The position numbers were made by a program, and so were the translations under genes. From DASQGA01 sp963762085 (GTDB lineage Bacteria > Actinomycetota > Thermoleophilia > Gaiellales > Gaiellaceae), in contig CAVXJD010000005.1 of assembly GCA_963762085.1 (NCBI GenBank), forward strand, positions 62,001 through 126,000: a DNA stretch of 64,000 nucleotides. The letters run 5' to 3'. The notes below the pieces were generated by a model. It was not told where the DNA came from, did not search any database, and saw only the letters and a list, made by a program, of their open reading frames with translations. Below, piece by piece: positions 43,989 through 51,817 of the stretch (positions are counted from its first letter, which is position 1; every line of letters starts with the position of its first letter).

Positions 43989-44915
43989 GTGGTGCTCGAG
44001 ACCGACGTGCGGCCATGTCCTCCCTACTCGCTCGCACTCTCGGCACAGCTCAGGAGCGACGCGACGCGTACCTTCCGGGACGGCGTACTGACGGCCGTCT
44101 TCGAGGCGGAAGGTCCCGCCCTCGCCCGCGTGCGCCAGAGGCCCGACGGGATGCTGGCCGTTCAGCTCGAGAGCCGCGAGCCGGACGCTGCAATGGAGGT
44201 TTTGCGGTTCGTGCTCGCCGCGGACGACGACCACTCCGAGTTCCTCCTTCGGTTCCGAGACGATCCACTGCTCGGGCCCAGGATCAGAACCCTCCGCGGC
44301 ATGCGCCCGTTGCGGGTCGCCACGGTCACGCACGCGCTCCTGAAGGCGGTCTGCGGGCAGCTGATCCAGGCTCGAGCGGCGCGGCTCCTCGAGGCAAAGC
44401 TGATCCGGGTCGCCTCCGAAGAGCACGAAGGGCTGCGGCTGCCACCGACTCGCGCCACCTTCGCGAGCTTTGCGCCGGCCGAGCTGGCCAGGATCGGATT
44501 GGTCAGCCGCAAGGCGACCGCGCTCGTCCGGCTCTCTCGCGAGCTCGACCTGGAACGCCTGCACGGGATCCCGACGGCTCAAGCGCGCGCCCGCATCGAG
44601 CGCGAGCGCGGCCTCGGTCCCTGGTCGGCCGGCGTCATCTGCCTGTACGGCCTCGGACGGTTCGAACACGGCCTCGTCGGCGACCTGGGTCTGATCAAGC
44701 TGTGCGCGGCGCTCAGCGGCCGTTGGGCCGACGAGGACGACACCCGGGAGCTCCTGGCGCCGTACGGAGAGTGGGCCGGGTTGGCGAGCGTATACCTCCT
44801 GGCCGCGGCGGGGCCGGGCGGGGCCGGGCGGGACATGTCCCGCCCCTACGAACCAGCGCAGGCGGGATTTTCGTGGTCGAGGACCCACCGCAGTGGGTTG
44901 TCGCGCACGTACTGA
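43989..44915 (+). CDS. AlkA-type DNA-3-methyladenine glycosylase with an altered C-terminus
   Basis: A HhH-GPD base-excision repair protein, 308 residues. An AlkA-like N-domain is followed by the glycosylase core with LHGIPTAQARARIERERGLGPWSAGVICLY and the catalytic Asp in GLVGDLGLIKL. Normal homology ends near the alanine-rich LLAAAGP stretch. The last 40 or so residues are read through a REP palindrome and the 3' end of the neighbouring transposase relic, so the original stop was probably lost when that element arrived. GTG 43989 is used. No ada or other alkylation gene is adjacent. Confidence 0.78.
   Translation: MVLETDVRPCPPYSLALSAQLRSDATRTFRDGVLTAVFEAEGPALARVRQRPDGMLAVQLESREPDAAMEVLRFVLAADDDHSEFLLRFRDDPLLGPRIRTLRGMRPLRVATVTHALLKAVCGQLIQARAARLLEAKLIRVASEEHEGLRLPPTRATFASFAPAELARIGLVSRKATALVRLSRELDLERLHGIPTAQARARIERERGLGPWSAGVICLYGLGRFEHGLVGDLGLIKLCAALSGRWADEDDTRELLAPYGEWAGLASVYLLAAAGPGGAGRDMSRPYEPAQAGFSWSRTHRSGLSRTY
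44826..44850. repeat. REP-like palindrome at the left end of the transposase relic
   Basis: A perfect 20-bp palindrome GGGCGGGACATGTCCCGCCC (44826-44845) followed by CTACG. It is preceded by a tandem duplication of GGGCCGGGCG (44811-44830). The CCGCCCCTAC core recurs at 45311-45320 and inverted at 45032-45041. Confidence 0.65.
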
Positions 44916-45308
44916 CGCAGCGCAGGCAGCTCGCCCTCGTTGCGGATGATGCGGTCGTAAAAGCTCCGCTGCCACAGCGGGCGACCTGCCTGACGACGAG
45001 GCGGCCGCCTTGAACGAGGACACGACCCGCGGTAGGGGCGGTTGCCCCGCCCGCGCGAGCCAAAGAATTCCGTGCACATGATTCGGCATCACCACAAAAG
45101 CGTCAGTGCTGGCGGCCGGATAGTGTCTGGGGATCTCTCGCCAGCATGCTTCGACGATCCGAGCGGTGGCGTTTTGCTGCATCGCATCCCACAGGATCCG
45201 ACCGAAGATGCACGCCCGACCCAAGCTGCAGACCGTGACGAAGTAGGCGCCTTCTGTCGCGTAGTCGTACGCCTCTAGGCGTGTAGATCGTCGTCTCGGG
45301 CGACGCAA
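44846..45308 (-). pseudogene. REP-associated tyrosine transposase (RAYT, Y1/IS200-like) with a frameshift
   Basis: The N-terminal frame starts near TTG 45308 with RRSTRLEAYDY and GAYFVTVCSLGR, and contains the HUH motif MPNHVHGILW. It continues to SSFKAAA. The C-terminal part, RPLWQRSFYDRIIRNE and LRQYVRDNPLRW, is in another frame and ends at TAG 44846. Joining them needs one single-base shift near 44998-45010. The full length of about 154 residues is normal for the family, so only this one lesion separates it from an intact gene. RAYTs mobilise flanking REP hairpins; three REP-like copies are here. Confidence 0.82.
45032..45052. repeat. Internal inverted REP-like copy within the transposase relic
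   Basis: GTAGGGGCGG (45032-45041) is the exact inverse of the CCGCCCCTAC core. It is followed by TTGCCCCGCCC, which pairs with it as GGGGCGG/CCGCCC-like arms. It encodes part of the ARAGQPPLPR stretch. Confidence 0.5.
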
Positions 45309-45320
45309 GCCCGCCCCTAC
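45298..45320. repeat. REP-like hairpin at the right end of the transposase relic
   Basis: GGGC-GACGCAA-GCCC followed by GCCCCTAC; CCGCCCCTAC (45311-45320) repeats the left-end core. It contains the probable TTG start of the transposase. Confidence 0.5.
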
Positions 45321-45350
45321 ATAGCACTGGAGAACGCGCGAAACGCGCGC

Positions 45351-46733
45351 CTACTGTGTCCGTTCGCGCAGCGTTGGGAAGAGGATCACGTCACGAATCG
45401 TGTCTCTTCCGGTGAGGACCATCGCCAGGCGGTCGATCCCGAGGCCGAGCCCCCCGGTCGGAGGCATGCCGTACGAGAGCGCCTCGACATAATCCGGGTC
45501 GCCCGGCTCGGCAGTTGCGTCCCCCGTCGCCGACGCCACCTCCTGGTCGCGAAAACGCTGGTCCTGCTCGGCGGCATCGTTCAGCTCGGTGAACGCATTC
45601 CCGAGCTCCATGCCGCCGACGAAATATTCGAACCGTTCCACGATCGTCGGGTCTTCGTCCGTCGCCCGGGCGAACGGGGAGAGCTCGATCGGGTAGTCGT
45701 GCAGGATCGTCGGCTGGACCAGCGCAGGCTCGACGTACGCCGAGAGAGCATGGTCGATGAGCTGCTCCCAGGTGCGGTCGGCCTCTGTCTCGGTCCCGCG
45801 CTCCTCGAGCCGACGCCGGAGCTCCCCCTCCTCCCGGCTCCAGAGTCCCTGCTCCTCGAGCGCGTCGACGAGCTTGACCCGCTGCCACGGGGGCGCCAGC
45901 TCGATTTCGTGCCCCCGGAACGACACCTTCGTCCCGCCGGTGGTCTCGCGGGCGACCCGCTCGACCAGACGTTCGATGCGCTCCATCGTGTCGCGGTAGT
46001 CGGCGTACGCCTCGTACCACTCGAGCATCGTGAACTCGGGCTGGTGCTTGTAGGAGACGCCCTCGTTTCGGAAGTCCTTGCCGATCTCGTAGACCCGCTC
46101 GAGCCCCCCGACGATCAGCCGCTTCAGATAGAGCTCGGAGGCGATTCGCAGATACAGGTCGGCGTCCAGCTCGTTGTGATGCGTGACGAAGGGCTCTGCG
46201 AAGGCGCCGCCGTACCTCGGCTGCAGGATCGGCGTCTCAACCTCCACGAAGCCGTCTTCGTCGAGCCCGCTGCGGATGGAAGAGACCAGCTGGCTTCGAA
46301 GCAGGAAGTCGCTCCTGGTCTCCTGGTTGACCAGCAGGTCGAGGTAGCGCTTCCGGTAGCGCGTCTCCGCGTCCACCAGCCCGTGGAAGGTGTCCGGGAG
46401 CGGCCTGGCCGTCTTCGCCAGCAGGATGAGTTCGTCGACGGCGACCGAGGGCTCACCGCGCTTGGTCTTGGTGGGCCGGCCTTCGACGCCGACGATGTCT
46501 CCCAGGTCGAGGTCCACGGGCCCGACCCGCTCGGCGCTCAACAAGAGCTGAATCTGCCCGGATCGGTCGACGAGGTCTGCGAAGACCAGCTTTCCGTGCC
46601 CCCGTCGGCCGAGCACGCGCCCGGCCAGGCGTCGTGGCTCCGGCCCTTCCTGGCCGGGTTCGAGCAGCTCCGCCTCCTCCCGGACCGCGGCAGCGTCCAC
46701 TCGGCCTGGAAAGCGCTTCGGAAGCGAGCTCAT
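45351..46733 (-). CDS. lysS: Lysine-tRNA ligase (class II)
   Basis: A 460-residue class II synthetase. An OB-fold anticodon domain (about 35-115) precedes the catalytic core. Motif 2 is seen in DFRNEGVSYKHQPEFTMLEWYEAY, and motif 3 in PTGGLGLGIDRLAMVLTG. It charges tRNA-Lys. The N-terminus is shorter than in E. coli LysS. It is colinear with the rest of the array but separated from clpC by the alkylation glycosylase and the transposase relic. Confidence 0.94.
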   Translation of the reverse strand: MSSLPKRFPGRVDAAAVREEAELLEPGQEGPEPRRLAGRVLGRRGHGKLVFADLVDRSGQIQLLLSAERVGPVDLDLGDIVGVEGRPTKTKRGEPSVAVDELILLAKTARPLPDTFHGLVDAETRYRKRYLDLLVNQETRSDFLLRSQLVSSIRSGLDEDGFVEVETPILQPRYGGAFAEPFVTHHNELDADLYLRIASELYLKRLIVGGLERVYEIGKDFRNEGVSYKHQPEFTMLEWYEAYADYRDTMERIERLVERVARETTGGTKVSFRGHEIELAPPWQRVKLVDALEEQGLWSREEGELRRRLEERGTETEADRTWEQLIDHALSAYVEPALVQPTILHDYPIELSPFARATDEDPTIVERFEYFVGGMELGNAFTELNDAAEQDQRFRDQEVASATGDATAEPGDPDYVEALSYGMPPTGGLGLGIDRLAMVLTGRDTIRDVILFPTLRERTQ

Positions 46734-46781
46734 AGAGGCCGCGAGCCTACCGTCTCCGTAAAACGGTGCCCCGGATCACAA

Positions 46782-46801
46782 TCTCTCATCTGTCTCTCAT
46801 C
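46782..46801 (+). promoter_or_regulatory. Direct-repeat response-regulator box
   Basis: Two perfect copies of TCTCTCATC (46782-46790 and 46793-46801) with an 11-bp period. This is the usual arrangement for a dimer of an OmpR/PhoB-type regulator. It lies 21 bases upstream of such a gene. Confidence 0.55.
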
Positions 46802-46821
46802 GTTCCGTCCACAATGAGGGC

Positions 46822-47502
46822 ATGCGCGTGCTGATCGTCGAGGACGAGCTGAAGATGGCGAGCCTCCTCAGGCGCGGTCTTCTCGAGGACGGGCACGCTG
46901 CCGACGTCGCGGCAAAAGGCGAGGACGCCCTCTGGATGGCTCGGGCGACGGACTACGACGCGATCGTGCTCGACGTCATGCTGCCGGGCCTGACCGGCTT
47001 TGAGGTCTGCCGGCGCCTTCGTGCCGACGGCGTCTGGTCTCCGGTGCTCATGCTCACGGCCAGAGACGCAGTGCAGGACCGGATCGAAGGGCTCGACAAC
47101 GGAGCCGACGACTACCTGACCAAGCCCTTTTCGTTCGCGGAGCTGCTGGCACGGCTCCGGGCGCTGTCGCGGCGCGGCCCGGTCGACCGTCCCCCCGTGC
47201 TCGAGGTCGGTTCCCTCAAGCTCGATCCCGCCACACACCAGGCCTGGCGAGGCGGTGAGGAGATCGCGCTCTCGACCAAGGAGCTCGCCTTGCTGGAGAC
47301 GTTCATGCGCCGCCCCGGCCAGGTGCTCTCACGCTTCCAGCTGCTCGAGCATGCGTGGGACTACGGCTACGAGAACCGGTCAAACATCGTCGACGTCTAC
47401 GTCCGCTATCTCCGCGAGAAGATCGACCGGCCGTTCAGGACAACCTCGATCGAAACCGTGCGCGGGGCGGGCTATCGCCTCCGAAAGGACGGCGGCCGAT
47501 GA
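46822..47502 (+). CDS. OmpR/PhoB-family response regulator
   Basis: A 226-residue two-component regulator. The receiver (1-120) has the acidic pair in IVEDELK, the phosphorylated Asp in IVLDVMLPG and Lys in YLTKPF. The C-terminal winged helix (128-222) contains LSTKELALLETFMRRPGQVLS and VDVYVRYLREKI. Its gene overlaps the kinase gene by 4 bp. Direct repeats just upstream suggest autoregulation. The resemblance is to heavy-metal/envelope-stress regulators such as CutR/TcrA, but the signal is unknown. Confidence 0.92.
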   Translation: MRVLIVEDELKMASLLRRGLLEDGHAADVAAKGEDALWMARATDYDAIVLDVMLPGLTGFEVCRRLRADGVWSPVLMLTARDAVQDRIEGLDNGADDYLTKPFSFAELLARLRALSRRGPVDRPPVLEVGSLKLDPATHQAWRGGEEIALSTKELALLETFMRRPGQVLSRFQLLEHAWDYGYENRSNIVDVYVRYLREKIDRPFRTTSIETVRGAGYRLRKDGGR

Positions 47503-48881
47503 ATCGGCTTCCCATCCGCCTCCGCCTGACGCTGGCGTTCACGCTCGTGATGGCCCTGGTCCTCGCGGCCACCGGGCTCTTCCTCTACGTCCGGCTCGGA
47601 CACGAGCTGGATGCGAGCCTGAACGCCGGCCTTCGCTCTCACGCGGACGCCGTCACCGCACTCGTCCAGGAGGCGGGCTCTGGCCTTAGCGACGGCGGCA
47701 GAAGCCCGCTGGCTCCTCCCGACGAGAACTACGCGCAGGTGATCGACGAGACCGGCTCTGTGGTCGATTCGACGCCCGGACTCGGAGACGTGCCGGTCCT
47801 GGATCTCCGGCAACTCGACCGCGCACGGCAGGGCACCATCGTCGTGGATCTCGGCCCACCGCCCAACGGCGACGATCCCGCCCGCGTGCTGGCGACCCCC
47901 ATCGAGGCGCAGGACCGGCGCCTGGTCGTGGTCGTGGGCGCCTCCCGCGACGGGCGCGCAGAGGCGCTCGCTGGCCTGCGCACTCAGCTGCTCGTAGGCG
48001 GGCCGATCGCGCTGCTGCTCGCCTCGCTCGCGGGCTACGCGCTGGCTGCGGCGGCGCTGCGGCCGGTCGAGTCGATGCGGCGCGGGGCAGCGGAGATCTC
48101 CGGCACGAGCCAAGGCCGGCGACTACCGCTGTCGAGGCCCGACGACGAGATCCGACGGCTCGGAGAGACGCTGAACGACATGCTCGCTCGGCTCGAGACG
48201 GCGCTCGCCCGAGAGCGCGGGTTCGTCGCCGACGCGAGCCACGAGCTCCGAACGCCTCTGGCGCTCCTCAAGACCGAGCTCGAGCTCGCAGTCCGGCAAC
48301 CTCGCTCGGAGGAGGAGCTCCAGGCTGCGCTTCGCTCCGCCGTGGAGGAGGTGGACCGGCTCGCCCAGCTCGCCGAGGATCTCCTCGCGATCGCGCGCTC
48401 AGACCGCGGCACGCTCCCGATTCGCCCTGCACCCCTGAAGGTCGCGGAGCTCTTCGCCGACCTCGTGCACCGGTTCGAAGCCCGCGCAACGGCCGCAGGA
48501 CGTCGCATCGAGGTCGTCGATCCGGGCGACCTCGTGCTCGTCGCCGACGGCCTTCGTCTCGAGCAAGCGCTGGGCAACCTCGTCGACAATGCGCTCCGCC
48601 ACGGGTCCGGCACGATCCGGCTCGCGGCGATCGAGCGCGAGGGTCAGGTCGAGACGCATGTGACCGACGAAGGAAACGGCTTTCCCGTCGACTTCCTGGC
48701 CCACGCGTTCGAGCGCTTTTCGCAGGCTGACAGGTCGCGGCGGGGTGGCGGAGCCGGGCTGGGCCTCGCCATCAGCGAGGTGATCGCCCGCGCTCACGGC
48801 GGCCGGGCGCGGGCCCAGAATCACGCCGGCGGCGGCGCCGACACCTGGCTCTCGCTGCCGGTTGAGCCTCGCGCCGCCTAG
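47499..48881 (+). CDS. Sensor histidine kinase
   Basis: A 460-residue membrane kinase. TM1 (about 10-32), an extracellular sensor of about 130 residues, TM2 (about 165-187) and a HAMP linker lead to the HisKA domain with the H-box VADASHELRTPLALLK. The HATPase part has the N-box NLVDNALRHGSG, the G1 DEGNGFP and the G2 GGGAGLGLAI. ATG 47499 overlaps the regulator stop, so the two are a classic pair. The sensor domain has no recognisable ligand motif. Confidence 0.92.
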   Translation: MNRLPIRLRLTLAFTLVMALVLAATGLFLYVRLGHELDASLNAGLRSHADAVTALVQEAGSGLSDGGRSPLAPPDENYAQVIDETGSVVDSTPGLGDVPVLDLRQLDRARQGTIVVDLGPPPNGDDPARVLATPIEAQDRRLVVVVGASRDGRAEALAGLRTQLLVGGPIALLLASLAGYALAAAALRPVESMRRGAAEISGTSQGRRLPLSRPDDEIRRLGETLNDMLARLETALARERGFVADASHELRTPLALLKTELELAVRQPRSEEELQAALRSAVEEVDRLAQLAEDLLAIARSDRGTLPIRPAPLKVAELFADLVHRFEARATAAGRRIEVVDPGDLVLVADGLRLEQALGNLVDNALRHGSGTIRLAAIEREGQVETHVTDEGNGFPVDFLAHAFERFSQADRSRRGGGAGLGLAISEVIARAHGGRARAQNHAGGGADTWLSLPVEPRAA

Positions 48882-48892
48882 TAGTAGGAAGG

Positions 48893-49366
48893 TTAGGCGG
48901 CCTTGATGTCCATGATCTTGAACTTCATGGACCCGCGCGGCGCCGAAACTTCGACCGTTTCGCCCTTCTTGTGACCGAGAATGGCCCGCCCGACGGGTGA
49001 CTCGTTGGAAAGCTTGTGCTCGGCGGGATTCGCCTCGGCTGAGCCGACGATGAAGTACTCGACCGTCTTGTTCGCTCCGATGTCCCGGAGCCGCACCTTC
49101 GTCCCGACAGTGACAGCGTCCGTCGAGACATCCTGAGCCTCGATGACGCGCGAGCTCTTCAAGCGGTCCTCGAGCTGCGAGATGCGGTGCTCGAGCATGG
49201 CCTGCTCGTTCTTCGCATCGTCGTACTCGGAGTTCTCGGTGATGTCGCCGAACTCGCGGGCCGTCTTGATGCGCTCCGCCACCTCACGGCGCTTGTCCGT
49301 GGAGAGATATTCGATCTCGTCCTTCAGCTTTGCGTAGCCGTCGGGAGTGAGTAGCAATTCCTTCAA
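48893..49366 (-). CDS. greA: Transcription elongation factor GreA
   Basis: A 157-residue factor that rescues backtracked RNA polymerase. The N-terminal coiled coil bears the acidic tip GDITENSEYDDAKNEQ. The C-terminal FKBP-like domain contains PVGRAILGHKKGETVEV. The start is TTG 49366 (MKELLLTPDGYAKL), seven bases after GGAGG; the longer upstream frame is not conserved. It converges with the histidine kinase gene and is divergent from dus. In Bacillus greA is not part of the tilS-sigH array. Confidence 0.93.
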   Translation of the reverse strand: MKELLLTPDGYAKLKDEIEYLSTDKRREVAERIKTAREFGDITENSEYDDAKNEQAMLEHRISQLEDRLKSSRVIEAQDVSTDAVTVGTKVRLRDIGANKTVEYFIVGSAEANPAEHKLSNESPVGRAILGHKKGETVEVSAPRGSMKFKIMDIKAA

Positions 49367-49487
49367 AGTTCGTTCCTCCAAGACCCCAGATAGTGAAACC
49401 CGGAGCCCTTTCGGGTACCGAGCGCGCAAAATCTTACCTTCCGCGTCAAGGGGGAAACGTTCGCGCCTTGGCTAGCATTTCCTCCTG

Positions 49488-50543
49488 ATGCACATCGAGC
49501 TTGAATCCCCGTGGAACATCGGCCCTGTCGCCATCCCGAGCAGAGTCGTCCTCGCTCCCATGGCCGGAGTGAGCGTGCAGGCGTTCCGGCGCCAGGGACG
49601 CCGGTTCGGCGCCGGGCTCGTTTGCTCCGAGATGGTGAGCTGCGCCGGCCTTTCGCACGGGAACGAGCGCACCCTCGGATACCTGAAGATCGCAAGCGAC
49701 GAGCACCCGCTCGCGGTCCAGATCTTCGGCTCCGACCCGGCCGTCATGGCGGATGCCGCCCGCATGGTGGAGGCTGCCGGCGCCGACCTGGTGGACGTGA
49801 ACTTCGGCTGCCCGGTCCGCAAGGTGACCAAGACCGGGGCCGGGGCAACCCTCCTCGACGACCCCGACCGCGCCTGCCGGATTGTGGAAAGCGTGGTGAA
49901 TGCGGTGTCCGTCCCTGTTTCCGTGAAGATGCGCCGCGGCCTCGAAAATGGGTCGAGAGCCGCCCTCTCGGTCGGTCCGCGCCTCGTTGAGACCGGCGCC
50001 TCGTCGCTCACGCTCCACCCTCGCTCGGCCAAGCAGATGTACACGGGCACGGCCGACCACTCGCTCACGGCCGAGCTCGTGGAGCTCGTCGACGTTCCCG
50101 TGATCGCGTCGGGAGACATCACGTCGCGGGCGCGGGCCCAGGCGGTCCTCGCGACGACGGGCGCAGCCGCGGTCATGGTCGGCCGAGCGGCGCAGGGAAA
50201 CCCGTGGGCAATTTCGGAGATCGTGCGAGGAACGACCGACCCGAGCCGCGAGGAGGTGGTCGCCGAGCTCGTCCTCTTCATGCGGGAGACGGCCCGCGAG
50301 CTCGGGCCCGAGCGCGCGACCGGCTTTCTGAAGAAGTTCTACGGCTGGTATCTCGGCCGTGGCCGCTTCCCGAAGCCGTTCAAGCAGGAGCTCGTCCGCC
50401 TGGACTCGATCGCCGAGGTGGAGCAGCGACTCTTCGCAGCTGCGCCGGGCGCCCGGGACGTCCTCGCCGTGCTCGAGGAGACGCTCCCGGTTGGCGACGA
50501 GACCACGCTGGATCTCCCTATCTCCGTCTACGGCGGCGGCTAG
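49488..50543 (+). CDS. dusB: tRNA-dihydrouridine synthase (DusB-like)
   Basis: A 351-residue FMN enzyme that reduces specific uridines in tRNA. The TIM barrel shows VVLAPMAGVS, the catalytic Cys in DVNFGCPVRKV, SVKMRRG, HPRS and the phosphate-binding GAAAVMVGRAAQGNPW. The C-terminal helical domain (about 245-330) binds tRNA. A dus gene sits between folK and lysS in Bacillus too, but here it is turned to the opposite strand. Confidence 0.92.
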   Translation: MHIELESPWNIGPVAIPSRVVLAPMAGVSVQAFRRQGRRFGAGLVCSEMVSCAGLSHGNERTLGYLKIASDEHPLAVQIFGSDPAVMADAARMVEAAGADLVDVNFGCPVRKVTKTGAGATLLDDPDRACRIVESVVNAVSVPVSVKMRRGLENGSRAALSVGPRLVETGASSLTLHPRSAKQMYTGTADHSLTAELVELVDVPVIASGDITSRARAQAVLATTGAAAVMVGRAAQGNPWAISEIVRGTTDPSREEVVAELVLFMRETARELGPERATGFLKKFYGWYLGRGRFPKPFKQELVRLDSIAEVEQRLFAAAPGARDVLAVLEETLPVGDETTLDLPISVYGGG

Positions 50544-50669
50544 AAGAGACTGCGCGAACCGAAGGGCGGCTCGATCTTGTCGCCCCGACCCTCTCGCACT
50601 TGTAACCAATCGGCTCACGTCGTAGGCTTGGCTCGTCCGGCAACGAGCTGCGGTACCGGAGGGATCCGC

Positions 50670-51728
50670 ATGCTCGAAGAGACCGCACTCGGACCGCCGA
50701 ACGAGCCGAACGGCGAGGGACGCGTCTCATTCTCCGATGTCGCACGAGCCCATTTCGCCTGGGATGGGGAGAACGGCGACGAGCCACGTCGCGAATTCGA
50801 GTCGAAGCTTGCGGCCTTCGAGGCCCATGCGGGCGAGATCGTCGAGGCGTATTGGTGCCGCAAAGACGCCTCTGCCGTAGCCCTCACGAGGCGCGATCCG
50901 ATGCAGCGTGCAGGTCTACGCCGTGCCCTGCCGCACCAACGCGATCCGGAATATCGGCTCTACCGCGTCTCGGACTGGGTGACGGCAGGCACAAGGGAGA
51001 TCCCGGATCTTCTCCACGAATGCGACATCCTCGCCATCAAGGCCGCGCACGCTCTCGAAGGGACTTCCAAGGCGGTTGTGATGCAGTGGCTGATTGCCGT
51101 CGAGACGCATGTTCTAGGCTTTATCGAGCGCCACCGCGAAGGCCCGCCCGAGAGCGCAGAGGTGAAATCCTTTGCGGCCCGCGAGCGCGCCGAACTCCGG
51201 AAGATCGAGGACTACTACCAGGGGGCCGGCGAGAAGCGCGGACGTCTCCACTACACCGAGGGAATGCTCGTGCTCGGCGTTGCACTCCTGGTCGCAGTGG
51301 CTTTCGTCACGGCCGGGGCGCTCGCACTGTTTGGAGTCCTCGATTTCGACTCACGCGGCGTTCGGGAGTTCTACGCGTGCGGAGCCGCGGGCGGCATGGG
51401 TGCCATCGTCAGCGTCCTCATGCGCATGGCAGGCAAACATGGATCCTTTGTCATCGACCACGAACTCGGACGCTTCGGCGTGACGATGCTGGGTGCTTAC
51501 CGACCGCTCGTGGGCGCATGCTCGGGCGTCGTCGTGTACTTCCTAGTGCAGACGACGCTGGTGCCGATCGAACCGTCCGCTCGCAACTTCGCCTTCTACG
51601 TGGTGGTCGCTTTCCTCGCGGGCTTCAGCGAGCGGTGGACGAAAGTCATGTTGTCGGGCGCCATGCGCACCGTCTCCGATGATCAGCCAGAGACGGAGCG
51701 GGCTACAGAGCCTCGTAGCGCTGAATAG
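50670..51728 (+). CDS. Predicted membrane protein of unknown function, 352 aa
   Basis: Not recognised. Residues 1-190 are soluble and mostly helical with many charged residues. Then come four hydrophobic segments (about 200-222, 235-255, 280-300, 310-330). A glycine-rich membrane loop, ACGAAGGMGAIVSVLMRM, and YRPLVGACSGVVVYFLV are the most conserved-looking parts. The start at ATG 50670 has GGAGGG six bases upstream. It lies on the plus strand between dus and the cyclase fusion, and could be co-transcribed with either. No enzyme motif is visible. Confidence 0.65.
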   Translation: MLEETALGPPNEPNGEGRVSFSDVARAHFAWDGENGDEPRREFESKLAAFEAHAGEIVEAYWCRKDASAVALTRRDPMQRAGLRRALPHQRDPEYRLYRVSDWVTAGTREIPDLLHECDILAIKAAHALEGTSKAVVMQWLIAVETHVLGFIERHREGPPESAEVKSFAARERAELRKIEDYYQGAGEKRGRLHYTEGMLVLGVALLVAVAFVTAGALALFGVLDFDSRGVREFYACGAAGGMGAIVSVLMRMAGKHGSFVIDHELGRFGVTMLGAYRPLVGACSGVVVYFLVQTTLVPIEPSARNFAFYVVVAFLAGFSERWTKVMLSGAMRTVSDDQPETERATEPRSAE

Positions 51729-51817
51729 CAACCGGTTCAAGGCGAACCGACCTTTGTTGAACGCTGTCTGAAAGCGCGCTCCCGGGGCCCGGGGGCCGTC
51801 CGGCTATAACTTCCTTC

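Noticed and set aside
44846..45308. Programmed frameshift making a functional transposase
   Set aside because: I see no clear slippery run at the joint (sequence around GCGGCCGCCTCGTCG), so a simple disruption or sequencing error is more likely; kept as a pseudogene.
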